Positions 25,395 to 36,796 of a stretch of 64,000 nucleotides of DNA are shown here, piece after piece. The translations under genes were made by a program, and so were the position numbers. This stretch comes from Beroe forskalii (lineage: Eukaryota; Ctenophora; Nuda; Beroida; Beroidae), in the NCBI GenBank assembly GCA_011033025.1, contig WFMF01000231.1:203064-267063 (forward strand). The letters are read 5' to 3'. Each line of letters opens with the position of its first letter. The first letter of the stretch is position 1. A model generated the notes under the pieces. The model saw only the letters and a program-made list of their open reading frames with translations. It made no database searches and was not told where the DNA came from.

Positions 25395-25880
25395 GTGTTT
25401 GTTCAATGTACAGTGAGTGATCTTGTACGTGTTTGTACAGTGAGTGATCTTGTACGTGTTTGTTCAGTGAGTGATCTTGTACGTGTTTGTACAGTGAGTG
25501 TTCTTGTACGTGTTTGTACAATGAGTGATCTTGTACGTGTTTGTACAGTGAGTGATCTTGTACGTGTTTGTACAATGAGTTATCTTGTACGTGTTTGTGC
25601 AGTGAGTGATCTTGTACGTGTTTGTACAGTAAATGGATTGTACGTGTTTGTACAATGAGTGATCTTGTACGTGTTTGTACAGTGAGTGATCTTGTACGTG
25701 TTTATTCAGTGAGTGATCTTGTACGTGTTTATACAAGGAGTGATCGTGTACGTGTTTGTACAGTAAATGGATTGTACGTGTTTGTACAATGAGTGATCTT
25801 GTACGTGTTTGTTCAGTGAGTGATCTTGTACGTGTTTGTTCAGTGAGTGTTTTGTAAGTGTTTGTTCAGTGAGTATGTGG
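25395..25880. repeat. 27-bp minisatellite, about 18 units
   Basis: Unit GTACGTGTTTGTACAGTGAG plus TGATCTT. Because 27 is a multiple of three, 9-residue periodic ORFs arise on both strands. Some units carry TTCAGTGAG or a shorter AAATGGATT variant. Lies in the TENT4 intron. Confidence 0.92.
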
Positions 25881-25889
25881 TTGTTATGT

Positions 25890-27010
25890 TTACACAAGCT
25901 ACTGTGTGATTAGCGATGCGAGTAGTAACTAAAATTAGTAGTGAAATCCTCGCTTGTCATTGGTGGAACACGTCACTGTTCTCTATTGTATTGTGTTTTA
26001 TCAATCATGTACATTTACATCATCCAATGAGAAACCACACCTCCTCATCGGATCCAATTATCCAATCAAAATGTTATTATATGCGCCTAATTAGGAAGCA
26101 TTATCGGTAATTAGCATGGTATAATTTGGTTCGTGAATACGCAAGGTGTGTACAATATCCAATTAAAACGGGCAATTTCTAGTACATCTCTTTAGATATC
26201 CAGGGTTCTATAAAGACAAACACACATGTTCATTTACTCAAGTGTAACAAACAAGTGTACATTTACTCAAGTGTAACGCACGTGACACATCCTCCAAATG
26301 TTGCTGCTGCTCTGCGTTCCCTGACCAGTAATAGCTGCTACTCTAAATACCAAGAGCAGTAGGTTAAATGTCATGTATAAGAGCCAAGGTTATTTGCAAT
26401 GGCACCTCATTATCATGTTATTACAACTGTCAATGAATACTGCATGATGTCATGAAATTGGTTTCACTATGCAGACTATAAGCGTTGTGTGCACTGGCTG
26501 CTTTACTGTATTCCTTTGCAGCTGTGTCCGAACTATTCGGAACTAATTACTTTATTGGTTCCTTCCGTTACGCTTCATGGCCTTAAGTAAACGGACCGTG
26601 AATTATAAGAACATTCCATAGCATAATTGAGCTAATTCTTTGAATGTTATTTGAATTATGAAATCTGACAACCGTGCATTTCAATTTAGATGGCCAGAGC
26701 GGAATTGTAAGTTGCAAAAGAAAAGGAGAAATGAATAGATCCCGATCCCTATGTGGTAGGTAGTCGTGTTGTGCAAGAATGGAACTTGAATAGTAAGTTT
26801 TGTGTACACAGCAAATGAATTGAGAAAGAAAGCATTGGGCAATGCAAGTTATAACCAGAGCTTGTTCAGCTTCATTATTGTTGAAAAGTCAAAACAGCGC
26901 AGTTATTAATGCCTTTTTCTAGTGTCGTTGATGAGGCAATAGGACAAAAATTGTTTAAAATACTCTACCTACCAAAAACCTGTTTAGATGCTCTAGTGCT
27001 CTACCCACTA
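25890..27010 (+). other. TENT4 intron, no specific feature
   Basis: AT-rich sequence with no recognisable gene, RNA or element boundary. Confidence 0.5.
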
Positions 27011-27054
27011 TGAAATGCACAGCACGCAGCGCGCGTCAGCAAAATACAACTCCA

Positions 27055-27700
27055 TCGTGTACACTGTACAATGTACAATGTACATTGTACATACCCACAG
27101 TGCACAGTGCCACTGTACCACTACTGAAAAGGGGACGGACCTGCGAGAGGTGTCGGCAGTGTTCCAGTGCAGGGGCTCCTGAACAGTGTCTCAGCGTGCT
27201 AGGGGACTGTAGGTGTGAATTGGGAATGAGTCCCGTTACTCCCCGGGTCCCAACAGACCCAGGTATGCAGGGTAGTGTCTATACGCCGTGCACGAGAAAA
27301 AGGCGGGGAGGATGACGTCATTATCATAACAGAATGTAGTAAGTTGATGACGCTGAACCGCCAATTTCTCGTGCTCGGCGACTAGTGCAATGTACCTTGT
27401 GTACTGTTCGGTCTACCGGGTATCCTGAACAAACAGTACATTGCACACAGTGTAGTGTGTACATACTCTGGACGGTACGGTGTACATGGTGTGCACTGTG
27501 CCTTGTGCACTGTGCCTTGTGCACTGTGCCTTGTGCACTGTATCATTTACACAATGTGCACTGTACAACTGCACTACACTCTGCACACACTGTACACTGT
27601 ACATTTCTGCCTGTACAGTGTACATCATAAGACTATGCACACTGTACCCTGTACAGTGCACATATCTGTCTGTACGCCATCATATGTAGTATTTACATTG
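27055..27700. repeat. Degenerate TGTACA/GTGCAC palindromic simple-sequence tract
   Basis: Two clusters (27055-27115 and 27380-27700) rich in TGTACACTGTAC, TGTGCACTGTGCC and TTGTGCACTGTG, separated by GC-richer sequence. The motifs are self-complementary, so ORFs with Cys/Thr/His periodicity occur on both strands without coding meaning. Confidence 0.75.
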
Positions 27701-28456
27701 TACACACAATCCGTTTCTTTGGAGGGGTGTTAGATTGTTTGTTGGCAACAAGTCGTTACCAGTCCGGCTAGCTAGAATTACACATAACTGTTAGTATTAC
27801 ACGCACAGCAGCGACTAATTTAATACATGACATAGTTCGATATATTTTTATTTTTATAATATATTTTTATTTTTATATAATATTCCTAAGCTACTATACG
27901 TCGAGAAATTTAGATTCATTTTCATTATGTTCTTGATAATATCATTCATCTTCAGACAAATGCCATCTACTATGTTTATTGTTTGTTAGATGTTATCAAA
28001 TGTTAATCAAAGTATGATAAGAAAATGAAATGTTTCACTAATGTATGTATTCCGTGTTAAATCTCTAAATTTTATGATTTAGATCTTTCAAGCATTTTGT
28101 CGCCAACATAACTCCGTTGCCCTTTTAAGGATGATTAAAGACTTTGCTAAGCAATTTCTTGTCACATGTGGATAGGAAATTCGTTAGGTTCTTGAAATAA
28201 TGAAATAATTTGCGATATTCGACTATTTGTCATTTCCGTGCGTTTGATAAAGATATGAAATGATTGTAATGATCGCCTGATTGTCGATAGGGATTAGGTA
28301 ATCTCTTTTAAATTTATTTGCTTGAACAACACTCACTTATAGCCGGAAATGGTCGGTTTCTGAAGCTGATGATTCTCGATTTAGATGTGGAAATGTTTAC
28401 AATGAACTAAGAATGTCTACCACGCTGCAGCAGTGCTTCACACTCCTCTATTTCAG
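27701..28456 (+). other. TENT4 intron end before exon D
   Basis: AT-rich intron ending in the pyrimidine-rich acceptor CTCCTCTATTTCAG. A (TTTTTA)-type run lies at 27843-27875. Nothing else seen. Confidence 0.55.
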
Positions 28457-28642
28457 AGCTGTCCGCGGCACCGGCGCGGCAGGCTGGAGGACGAAAACCT
28501 GGGTGTTTTGTTGATAGAATTCTTTGAGTTCTACGGAGTCAGGTTTAACTACAACAACACGGGTATCAGGATCAACGATGGTGGATCTTTCTTCAACAAG
28601 AATGACATTGTAGAAATGAAGGGCTCCATGTTGTGTATTGAG
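28457..28642 (+). CDS. TENT4: TENT4-type poly(A) polymerase, exon D (PAP-associated domain)
   Basis: A 62-codon exon. It begins SCPRHRRGRLEDENLG and continues VLLIEFFEFYGVRFNYNNTG and IRINDGG, then GSMLCIE. This is the PAP/25A-associated domain that holds the ATP and RNA side of the active cleft in this family. The acceptor is CTCTATTTCAG and the donor GAG/GTTAGT, both phase 0, so it joins exon C and exon E in frame. The variable linker before ENLGVLLIEFF is short and Arg-rich compared with vertebrate members. Confidence 0.93.
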
Positions 28643-28979
28643 GTTAGTTACTCCGAAATATGCAACGTAGCAAACTACATTTGCTAATATTTACTACAAA
28701 AGTGTTTACTCTTGTTTATTTCACGGCATTTCGCTGATATCACGCCTGGATTGTACAATTTGCAGCACAGTAAAACAATTATAAGTCTCGTAGTTATGCA
28801 ATTCAACAGAATGTTATCTTACTTGATGACTTTATCAAAGTTACAGCCTTCCATTAAAAAGCGTTATTTGATATTCGAAAAATGCAGACCAGCGCAGAAA
28901 CCATAAAACTGAAAGCTTCGTGTTTTCTCATGATTTCACCGCCCCAGTAATTCAATCTCCATTTTATCGACACTTTCAG

Positions 28980-29128
28980 GACCCGTTCCAGCCAGGTAAC
29001 GACATAGCGAGAGCATCGTATTGTATGTATATCGTTAAGGAAGCTTTCAAAGTGGCCTATCTGTGGTTGAAACGTGCTGTGATAGCACCCAGGAAACCCA
29101 GTGAGCAAGTCTTTCCACTAACAGACAG
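28980..29128 (+). CDS. TENT4: TENT4-type poly(A) polymerase, exon E
   Basis: Begins DPFQPGNDIARASY, the family signature usually read as EDPL-PGNDVGRSSY. It continues through YIVKEAFKVAYLWLKRAVI to PLTD. The acceptor is CACTTTCAG. I chose the donor GACAG/GTTTGT because the two left-over bases AG plus the T of exon F make Ser and restore the conserved SILG. An earlier GTGAGC at 29101 looks like a donor but would break the frame with exon F. The intron before it is about 340 bp. Confidence 0.9.
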
Positions 29129-29490
29129 GTTTGTGAGATGCAATACTTCGTTACCAGGTTACAGTCCTCAGTAAACTTGATATGGCACTCCACTCTCTCG
29201 CGCCGAGTGGGACAATTCTGCAACATGAGCTATCGCGACTAGCTAATTTCTGGTGTTGTAGTGTGAAAAGAGTGCAGCGGCTCAAAGGTTCAAATTCTTG
29301 AAAAATGCGCGGCGCGCTCGCTTTGTTTTATGCGCTGCACCGCCATCAACTGTGTTTATTGTAAACAATCCCAGTCACGTGTTTGGTGCGACTGCACTAC
29401 TGCTTCAATTCACACCTTCCTTTCAAGCAAAATCTAATGAAGATAGTGCACCTATGTTCGCTATGAGCTCTAACATCGCTCTTTCCTCAG

Positions 29491-29638
29491 TATTCTCGGG
29501 ACCATTGTTAAAGTTGATCGGGGTATTGTGGAATACAGGACGTGGATCAGAAACAACTGGGTCCACTTAGCCAGGAGGCTACCTCATCCCGAATCCTATA
29601 CTCACACCAACACCCCTTCAAAGCCAGAAAAGTCGAAG
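29491..29638 (+). CDS. TENT4: TENT4-type poly(A) polymerase, exon F (end of the core)
   Basis: Completes the Ser codon and reads ILGTIVKVDRGIVEYRTWIR then NNW, matching the end of the conserved core (ILGRII-V---V--YRDWI--W). A low-complexity basic and proline-rich tail follows, ending in PEKSK. The acceptor is CTTTCCTCAG and the donor AAG/GTCAGT. The exon leaves phase 0. Confidence 0.9.
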
Positions 29639-29774
29639 GTCAGTTTACCAAATACCATCATACTTCTGAAATTTCCGACCCTTGATATGATTATTTACCT
29701 GTCACACTGGCTGTTATGTGCATAATTCTGTAACATCCCAATTTATCGCATTTAAATTGATCGTCTTATTTCAG

Positions 29775-29906
29775 CGTGAGAAACGACACCCCTCCTCACG
29801 GACAGAAGACGACTTCTCGGACGAACCAACAGACCAGAGCGCTGAGGCGTCGAGCGATGAGTGCGATAGACTGACCGATGATCTGAGCAGTGATTCATCC
29901 GTGTGA
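29775..29906 (+). CDS. TENT4: TENT4-type poly(A) polymerase, last exon G (acidic Ser-rich tail)
   Basis: After the acceptor TTATTTCAG the frame reads REKRHPSSRTEDDFSDEP, then a Ser/Asp/Glu-rich tail ending LSSDSSV and TGA. The tail has no recognised domain. It is much shorter than the C-terminal region of vertebrate TENT4B and lacks its basic RNA-binding end, though a further alternative exon cannot be excluded. With exons A to F the spliced frame is 1293 nt of whole codons, about 430 residues plus stop, which is strong internal support for the exon model. Confidence 0.85.
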   Translation, partial: REKRHPSSRTEDDFSDEPTDQSAEASSDECDRLTDDLSSDSSV

Positions 29907-30064
29907 TGAATAACTGTGTGGCGCAGCTACTATCTAAAATCATCCAAAAAAAGTTTAAAACGAAAATAACAAAAAAATATTAAAATGATATAGAACAAAA
30001 ATATTCGTGCATTCATCCTCAAATCATTTGATGCTATTGAAAGCCATATGTGAAATAATAATCA

Positions 30065-30070
30065 AATAAA
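30065..30070 (+). terminator. Polyadenylation signal AATAAA after TENT4
   Basis: A canonical AATAAA lies about 160 bp after the TENT4 stop codon, in AT-rich sequence. It is the likely 3' end signal of the plus-strand half gene. An ATTAAA-like motif also occurs near 29980. Confidence 0.6.
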
Positions 30071-33000
30071 TGTGAAACAAAAGCTTGCAAAGTATGTGCT
30101 TGTCAATGAAAGTGATCAGAAAAGACTGTTGAACTGAAAAGTCAAAACGGTTAATATAAATAATAATGAAAAAATATAACAAAATTGTGTATGGATTTCG
30201 ATTATTGCTGTTTTGATACCATAAATTGGTATCCTAGACGATTTATCAAAAATATCATCTAACTTTAACAAGACAGAGCCAAGCAGTTGATGTTGATGTT
30301 AATGATGATTTGGCGTTGAACCAGTGACTTGATTTCTCCTGACTAAATACATCACAGTTCATGTTGCTGCTCGTAGAACCAATGTGCTCCACTTGACGAT
30401 TGATAATCAGTAGAGTGATCTTATGTCCTAGATAACGTATAGACATGCTCAGTAGTTTCAGAAAATAACTATTGAATACCAGTGCTCTCGGGTGGGTGGA
30501 TGGATGGAGAATTGAATATTATCGTATATTGTGTTGTGTACTGGGTAATGATATTGCATCTATCCATGACGCTCAAGATGCTACACCAAGAAATTATAAT
30601 TATAATATGTGCATCATATATTTCAAATGTTGTTAATTCCATTCTAACAAGCCATCTAGTTGTTGTTAATTCCATTCTAACAAGCCATCTAGTTGATGTT
30701 AATTCCATTCTAACAAGCCAGCTTGTTGTAAGGGTTCCCTATTATTACTGCCACACGCAAACTTTGGTTAAGATTGTGTTCCTGGGAATGCCCAGCGTTT
30801 GCAAATACGTCTGACATTCATAATACTGTTCCTTGTTTCTGATCACCGACCAGCATCCAAATTTTGGCATTGTTTTCACTGTGCTCCTGGGGCACTTATC
30901 CCAGGATCACTGTCCTGCCTGAGTTGCGTGCGGAATCACTCTTGTCGAGCTCCTACTAGGTGAATATTAGATTTAAATAAGATTTTAGTTTGTATCTCCC
31001 TAATAGGCACAGGAAATGGGCTGCTGGGGCCTCTTGTGTCCTTTCAAAGAGTGATAAGTACCTTGGTTTTTAACGTTTTGGAATCAATTTGCATTGTAAT
31101 CAATGCTGTTAGTTAATTGAATTTTTTGTATATTTTGATACTATTTCATAATTCCTAGAACACATGATTTTTTGGTTCAACAAAAAATCAATTGCTGAGG
31201 TAATTTAAGTTCAGCACCTTCAGCATTATAATAACAAACTCACAAAATAGGAACTGTCGCTTACTTTTTCCTACATTTTGACATTTGTACTGGCTCTTTC
31301 AAAATCAGATCAGATTTCTAGATTCAACATAGTTCCAGTTCATCAGGGTTCCCATCCGATGTACATTGTACTACATAATTCAATGCAACCCAGACACGAT
31401 ATACAGCCACTCGCAAATATGTTAGCATTAAGCGATGCAAACTGCACGATTAAAACGGTAATTACTTTCGATACTTGTTTAGCTACTAATTTTTTCCCAA
31501 TGATGGATGTCCTGATAGAATTAAAAAATTGTCAAGAAGGTGTTGAACTTGATGCCCCAGTCTCTATTATAAGGTTTTATTGTTTTCTAATTGTCTTGAT
31601 AGATAGTTTGTATTTTAATTTAAAGAGTATTTCCCATTGCTTCTTATAGTTTGATTCGCCCTGTCTGGCATCATTTACTGTCCAATTATCACTGTCTATT
31701 TATCAGTAGCAGTTAATATGTGTGACCAGGGCTCAAGATCTAACTTAGTGTTATAAATGTTATGTATTCACAGTAAGATATATAAACTGAGATCAATCCT
31801 CGTGTTATATGAGAAAATACGTGGGTAAATGATCCTTTTGATGCTGTTTACTGAGGTTGTTACTACCTAATTAACGGCATGATCAGAGAGTCACTACCTC
31901 GGGCATTTCATGAGTGAAGCATGAATTAGTGATACATCTCACTCATTATAAAACTCAGTAGTATTTTGGGAAGTGATGGGGGCTGTGTCAATTATTAACC
32001 TATATTATAACTGTTTGTGTTTTTATAGTCATCTATAGACCGTGAGTTGCTGATTAAAACTGACAGTTTGGTAGGTGAGATATATCGCTATATTTGCGAA
32101 GCTGAATCCCAAAAATCCCAGTTTAGATATGAAGATTTGTGGGGTTCAGCCCGGCAGATCTAATGTCAACACTTCGCAACGGAAGGATGAACAGTATTAC
32201 TCCTGTGTGAAGTGTTACTCTTACCTTACTAAATGTTCATTGCTGTATAATTGGAGGACTATGCAACACTGTAATATGCATCGAGTACTGATAAAAACTT
32301 GCCGAATTCACCCACGATCCGCCACGATTCCATTCTAGTAAATCATATTTTACACCCTAAGAAGTGTCAAAACTCCAATGGCAATCAGATTGGAACGCTG
32401 GTAGTCATCTCTGATATAACCTAACAGATGTGCTACGCCCTTCAGTCTGGTTAGCTCCATAAGCAGTTTTAGATACACAGATCTTTCCCCTTCTCTTTCC
32501 ATTCCTGGTTACTCCCTCTCAGCCACCCCATTCCCCCGGCCCCATATACCCTCCTTTCCCCTGTAAACCACGTAGAGAGCAAGTTTAAAACGTTGAACCA
32601 TGTGGTGCATTTTACAGTGTTGTTAGTCCGAGGTCGTCTTGTTGTCTTGACTCAATCTAACGTGTCTTATGGTGTAGGTTTAGCGTATTTATTGGAATTC
32701 GGAGGGGACAATCATTGCCAGAATGGTTATATAGCTGTCTTTTTTAATTGATAGATTAATATGGCATATTGCTAAAATTGACTTGGTATAACTATAATTA
32801 TGTGTGTGTGCGTGTGTGGATATATAGTTAAAGTAATGCATGTGTATTCATGGGAATTGTTCTTTGGAGCCTAATTTTTCCTGTTGAATTATAGTGATTT
32901 AATTTTTGCGCCAGTAACCGAATGACAGTTGTGGTGGTAATTAGATACTTCGTGATAAAGTTGAATTACAATTCATCGCTCCAAATAAGAAATGGTTATT

Positions 33001-34340
33001 TAGAAATGGTGATTTATAAACTTCTTCACGAGTGTACCAGATTTAAACATATTTCCTTGCGTTTGTACTTCATTCACTGGTGTCCTGACTTAGTTTACGC
33101 CGTGTTACGCCCTGCGTCGCGTATCCGTGCTGAAATTATGCGGTGCGACGTTGACTTTTGATTGATGATCATTTGTTAGCGCCGCATTGTCAGCATGTTG
33201 AAAAAGTATTAAAAATACGCCGCGCACCACATGGGTGTTACACGGCGTAAACTAGGTCAGAACCCCACCGTCATTCGGTGACTTTCGCCCCGGGCTTAGT
33301 AAAATTAAATGATATGAACTTCGGGTAGTTCTGTTGAGACTGGTGGTAATATAATTGTTTACGTAATTAAATATGTGAAATGTTCGAGTGTATCTACATA
33401 ATATATGCATTGTGTATATCAACATTGTTTTGTGTAGGGTCACAGGTATTCTCCGGTTTAGGGAGCGTGGGAGCAACAGAATTGTGTCCCGAATTATTGT
33501 GTCTTATATTTGACCACCACAGAAAATGGAGAAAAGAAAGAGAATTTGTTGTTTGGTGCGCAGCGCGTGTGCATGTTATAATATGTGCGCGCATTATGTG
33601 TGTTGTTTGGTGCGCATGTTTATATGTGGGCGCACCTTGTGTGTGTCTTGTGCCGCAGAGAAAGGGTACGATAAGGTTACTGGTAATATATGTGTGTGAT
33701 CATGTGACTAGACAGGAAATCTTATTTTGGCTAGAGTCATTATGTCAATGTGACAATAACACATTATGACACTTCATCAAGAACTCGATATAATGAACTC
33801 ACTGAAGTAGAAGTTCAATGCTTGATGTTCCTTTTTCTGGATGTCAAATCCAGTCTGAAAACCTTATTCCTTGACTGATTGCTTGTCACATAATCGGGCC
33901 CTGCTATTCAGGTCTCAGCTTAATTGTGTGGATATTTAATTTCCTGACCTTGTCACCTGAGGAAATGTTACTGTTGGAAAGGCGAAATCCCCTATTATGG
34001 ACTGAGATTTTAAGATCCATATTCAAAGCTGAAGTCGTTGGGTATCGCTTGCCCGTTCAATCTCGATTTAACTTTATCAAGTATTGCTATCTTGGTCTTA
34101 ATTCGGTAGAAACTACAAACATTATAGGCATAATTTATTGAACATCACGATTATGCAATTAATTGTTCTATTATTAAAGTTTCTGAAATCAGTTGTTTCT
34201 TTCGGCTCTTAAGTAAATTAGCCTTTAGTAACAATATACTAATCAAGGATGCTGGTACTGGTAAGTGGTAGTGACATTTCTCCCATTTTGAAACGGTCAC
34301 GCATCAAAGCCGAAATCTTTCCTTAATCTTAACTGTGTAC
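30071..34340. other. Intergenic, one 33-bp triplicate, no supported gene
   Basis: Downstream of TENT4. A 33-bp tandem repeat (GTTAATTCCATTCTAACAAG and CCATCTAGTT) occurs three times at about 30628-30725. ORFs such as the 123-codon frame at 31278-31649 show no family resemblance or splice signals I can defend. Confidence 0.5.
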
Positions 34341-34349
34341 AACAATAAC

Positions 34350-34768
34350 GTAGATCAGTTTCGGACCGAAGGTGCTGCGCGCAAATTCTGACCATTTTAA
34401 TCATATAACCAATTTTGAATGTCCAATCGATACCAAAATTTGCATCAGCATGAATACAGTTTATGGCATATAAATATACAATGTCTGTGAAAATTTGAAG
34501 CATTTTCAATTTCATGCAAAAATGACGAAGATATTGCGAAATTTTATTTTTAGTCAGTTTTGGACCGAAACTGCCAGTTTCGGTCCGAAACTGACTTCAT
34601 TTTGCAATATCTTCGTCATTTGTTGATGAAATTAAAATGTTTTGAATTTTCAAAAACGCTATTTCATGCCATAAACTAAATTCCTGCAAATTTTGGTATC
34701 GATTTGACATTCAAAAATGGTTTTTTATGAGTGAAATGGTCAAAATTTGCGCGCAGCACTTCCGGTCC
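34350..34768. mobile_element. Foldback element with ~200-bp imperfect arms
   Basis: The two halves pair around ~34575. Outer ends are CAGTTTCGGACCGAAGGTGC and, reversed on the right, CAGTTTCGGACCGGAAGTGC; inner parts share GACGAAGATATTGC. Both halves carry GCGCGCAAATT. No target duplication identified. Confidence 0.8.
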
Positions 34769-34919
34769 GAAACTGACAGTTCAATGTTGTGCTCCGTAAA
34801 GCCAGACGCTGCCTACTGCCTAGATGAATCAGGATGCCATGCCTGCTGCATTCGCGCGGCCCGTAGTGTCTGAACTCTGAGCTCGACCTTTTGAGGCGCG
34901 CGGCGGCGTATTTTTTTAC

Positions 34920-35255
34920 GCCGCGCTTGGGTGCTTTCTATGTGTGCACGTGCGTCGATCAAAAGATCCGTCGAAAAAATGCGCAAATTTCATCAAAAAT
35001 TCAATTAAAAGCAAATTGAAACCTTGCGTGCGCCCTGTAATTTGCGCGTTCTTTCGATCGATCCACGTTAAATGCGCGTTGTGACATTCGATCGAAAGAA
35101 TGCGCAAATTAGTATTACATTGCGCAAATTAGTATTACATTGCGCGTGCAAGGTTTTAATTTGCTTTTAATAAATTAAAAAAATTAATAATAATTGAATT
35201 TTTGCTGAAATTTGCGCATTCTTTCGAAGGATCTTTTGAAAAGCACCCAGGCGAC
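34920..35255. mobile_element. Foldback element with CTTGGGTGCTTT ends
   Basis: Left arm CTTGGGTGCTTTCTATG and AAAAATGCGCAAATTTCATC pairs imperfectly with the right arm ending TTTTGAAAAGCACCCAG. The middle repeats TTGCGCGT and a direct duplicate ATTAGTATTACATTGCGC at 35105-35145. Confidence 0.65.
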
Positions 35256-35326
35256 GCTGAAAAGGTTGAGACACCTTGTCTGACCGCGTCGTACTCGGGA
35301 GCCTTCATTATCTTGTCAGACGTTGC

Positions 35327-35395
35327 CTGACCCCTACGCCTTCGGCGGGCGCGCGCGCGAAGCGCGCGCGTCCGCCGAAGGCGGAAAGGGGTCAG
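35327..35395. repeat. GC-rich hairpin (CTGACCCCT ... AGGGGTCAG)
   Basis: Nested perfect stems CGCCTTCGGCGG and CGCGCGCGC around a GAA loop, enclosed by CTGACCCC/GGGGTCAG. The lead CTTGTCAGACGTTGCCTG resembles the end at 58547, so this is likely a truncated copy of the same small foldback family. Confidence 0.8.
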
Positions 35396-35407
35396 ATGAA
35401 ACTTGTG

Positions 35408-35455
35408 CTAGTAATAAGCGAGGGGGACCGGCCGGTCCCCCTCGCTTATTACTAG
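35408..35455. repeat. 48-bp perfect palindrome without loop
   Basis: CTAGTAATAAGCGAGGGGGA then CCGG at the centre, followed by the exact reverse complement. Uninterrupted palindromes of this size are usually unstable in cloning, so it may be recent, or an assembly or copying product. Confidence 0.9.
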
Positions 35456-35591
35456 GACCATTTTACGCCGCGCACTACCTTGAAATAGTCATCGACGAAG
35501 CTTATCCAACGCGATTTTGTACTACTATATAAGCTCCGCGAAATTGTTCTGACAGTCAAAATTCATAATTTTGTTAGAGGATGTTGGAGAT

Positions 35592-36788
35592 TAGGGTTTC
35601 CATTATCTACTTGAAATCTTTTATCTAGATAAATAGATAATTTTTTCGCCATTATCTAGATTATCTAGATAAACTAGATAATTTTTAAATCCGAAAATTA
35701 TCCAAACTTGACACAATTTTCAACGTTAGAAGTGCACAACTGTTGCAATGGAATGTCAGCTGTCGGTTATTGAAATGAATGACCCCCAAAAGATCCTCGT
35801 TATATTAGGATTTTGAATAGAGTTCAGGACATCCATTGCTTCATTTTGATTGAGTTGAAATCAGTTATCACCCATAACAAATTCTACCATAACAAAGTAA
35901 CAACATTATCTACCAATTAGTTGCTATGAAATTAATAGCAACTAATTGGTAGATAATGTTGTTACTTTGTTAATTAATACTTGCGTTATTCATCGTAAAA
36001 CAGTAATCACTGTGGAAATAAAGTAAATTTCATGATGATGGCCTCGCGGAGTTGCTGGAATGCTGGTAAAATTGAGAATAACTGAATAGGAAATAAGGAA
36101 TTGATTTCTATCGCATTAAATCAGCATAAAAACGTCAAAGTTGACATTTCCTTGACTCTTGAACTGAATAGTGAATGCTTTAAGATGACCATTTTGTAGG
36201 TTCGTTTCAAATTAGCATTTACTTTGCCAAAGCTGGAGGCTACTTTCGTACATATTTACAGCCTGCTTTTGTCAAAGGGCGTCAATAATTTGACATAAAT
36301 TGGAAGAAAAATAGCAAGTGTCCAGAGTTGGTATTGACTTTCGTTAAAGTGGCAAATGGCGATTTGTAAGATGCGATAAGAAACTTTGAACAATGTCTTC
36401 TAATTCTGTAGTTATTCATTTCAATTTAATAAGGAAGTTCAAATTATCAGTAAAACAGATTTTCTTGAAGCCAAACAGCCTGTCCATGTTCATATAGAAA
36501 CATGAAATGAGTTGCCCAAGTCCACCTATGGACAGCCATAAATTGTCTTACTACCTAAGATCTCCGAAATTGGTATGAAAATGAACAGATCAGAAATTTT
36601 TAATATTTGAAATCGGACAATTATTGAAGAAGTTCTGGAAAAATGGCGATTTTTGCTGAAATTTCCCGTAAAAAAGGGATATGAAATTTATCTAGATATC
36701 TAGTACAAATTATCTAGATAAATAGACAATTATTTTTTGCAAATTATCTAGATAATCTTATCTAGATAATATCTAGATGGAAACCCTA
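35592..36788. mobile_element. 1.2-kb hAT-like non-autonomous transposon
   Basis: Inverted ends TAGGGTTTCCATTATCTA and its near complement ATATCTAGATGGAAACCCTA, flanked by the 8-bp direct repeat TTGGAGAT (35584-35591 and 36789-36796). Subterminal palindromes TTATCTAGATAA recur several times at both ends, as expected of hAT transposase binding sites. No transposase frame inside. Confidence 0.88.
35892..35972. repeat. Perfect hairpin inside the hAT-like element
   Basis: 36-bp stem (ACAAAGTAACAACATTATCT and continuing) around a ~6-bp loop GAAATT. Confidence 0.85.
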
Positions 36789-36796
36789 TTGGAGAT

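Noticed and set aside
29101-29106. GTGAGC as the donor of TENT4 exon E
   Set aside because: It would leave the wrong phase for exon F; GACAG/GTTTGT at 29128 restores the conserved SILG and the frame.
31278-31649. 123-codon ORF as a gene
   Set aside because: Resembles no family I know, has no supporting signals, and this length is expected by chance in a window of this size.
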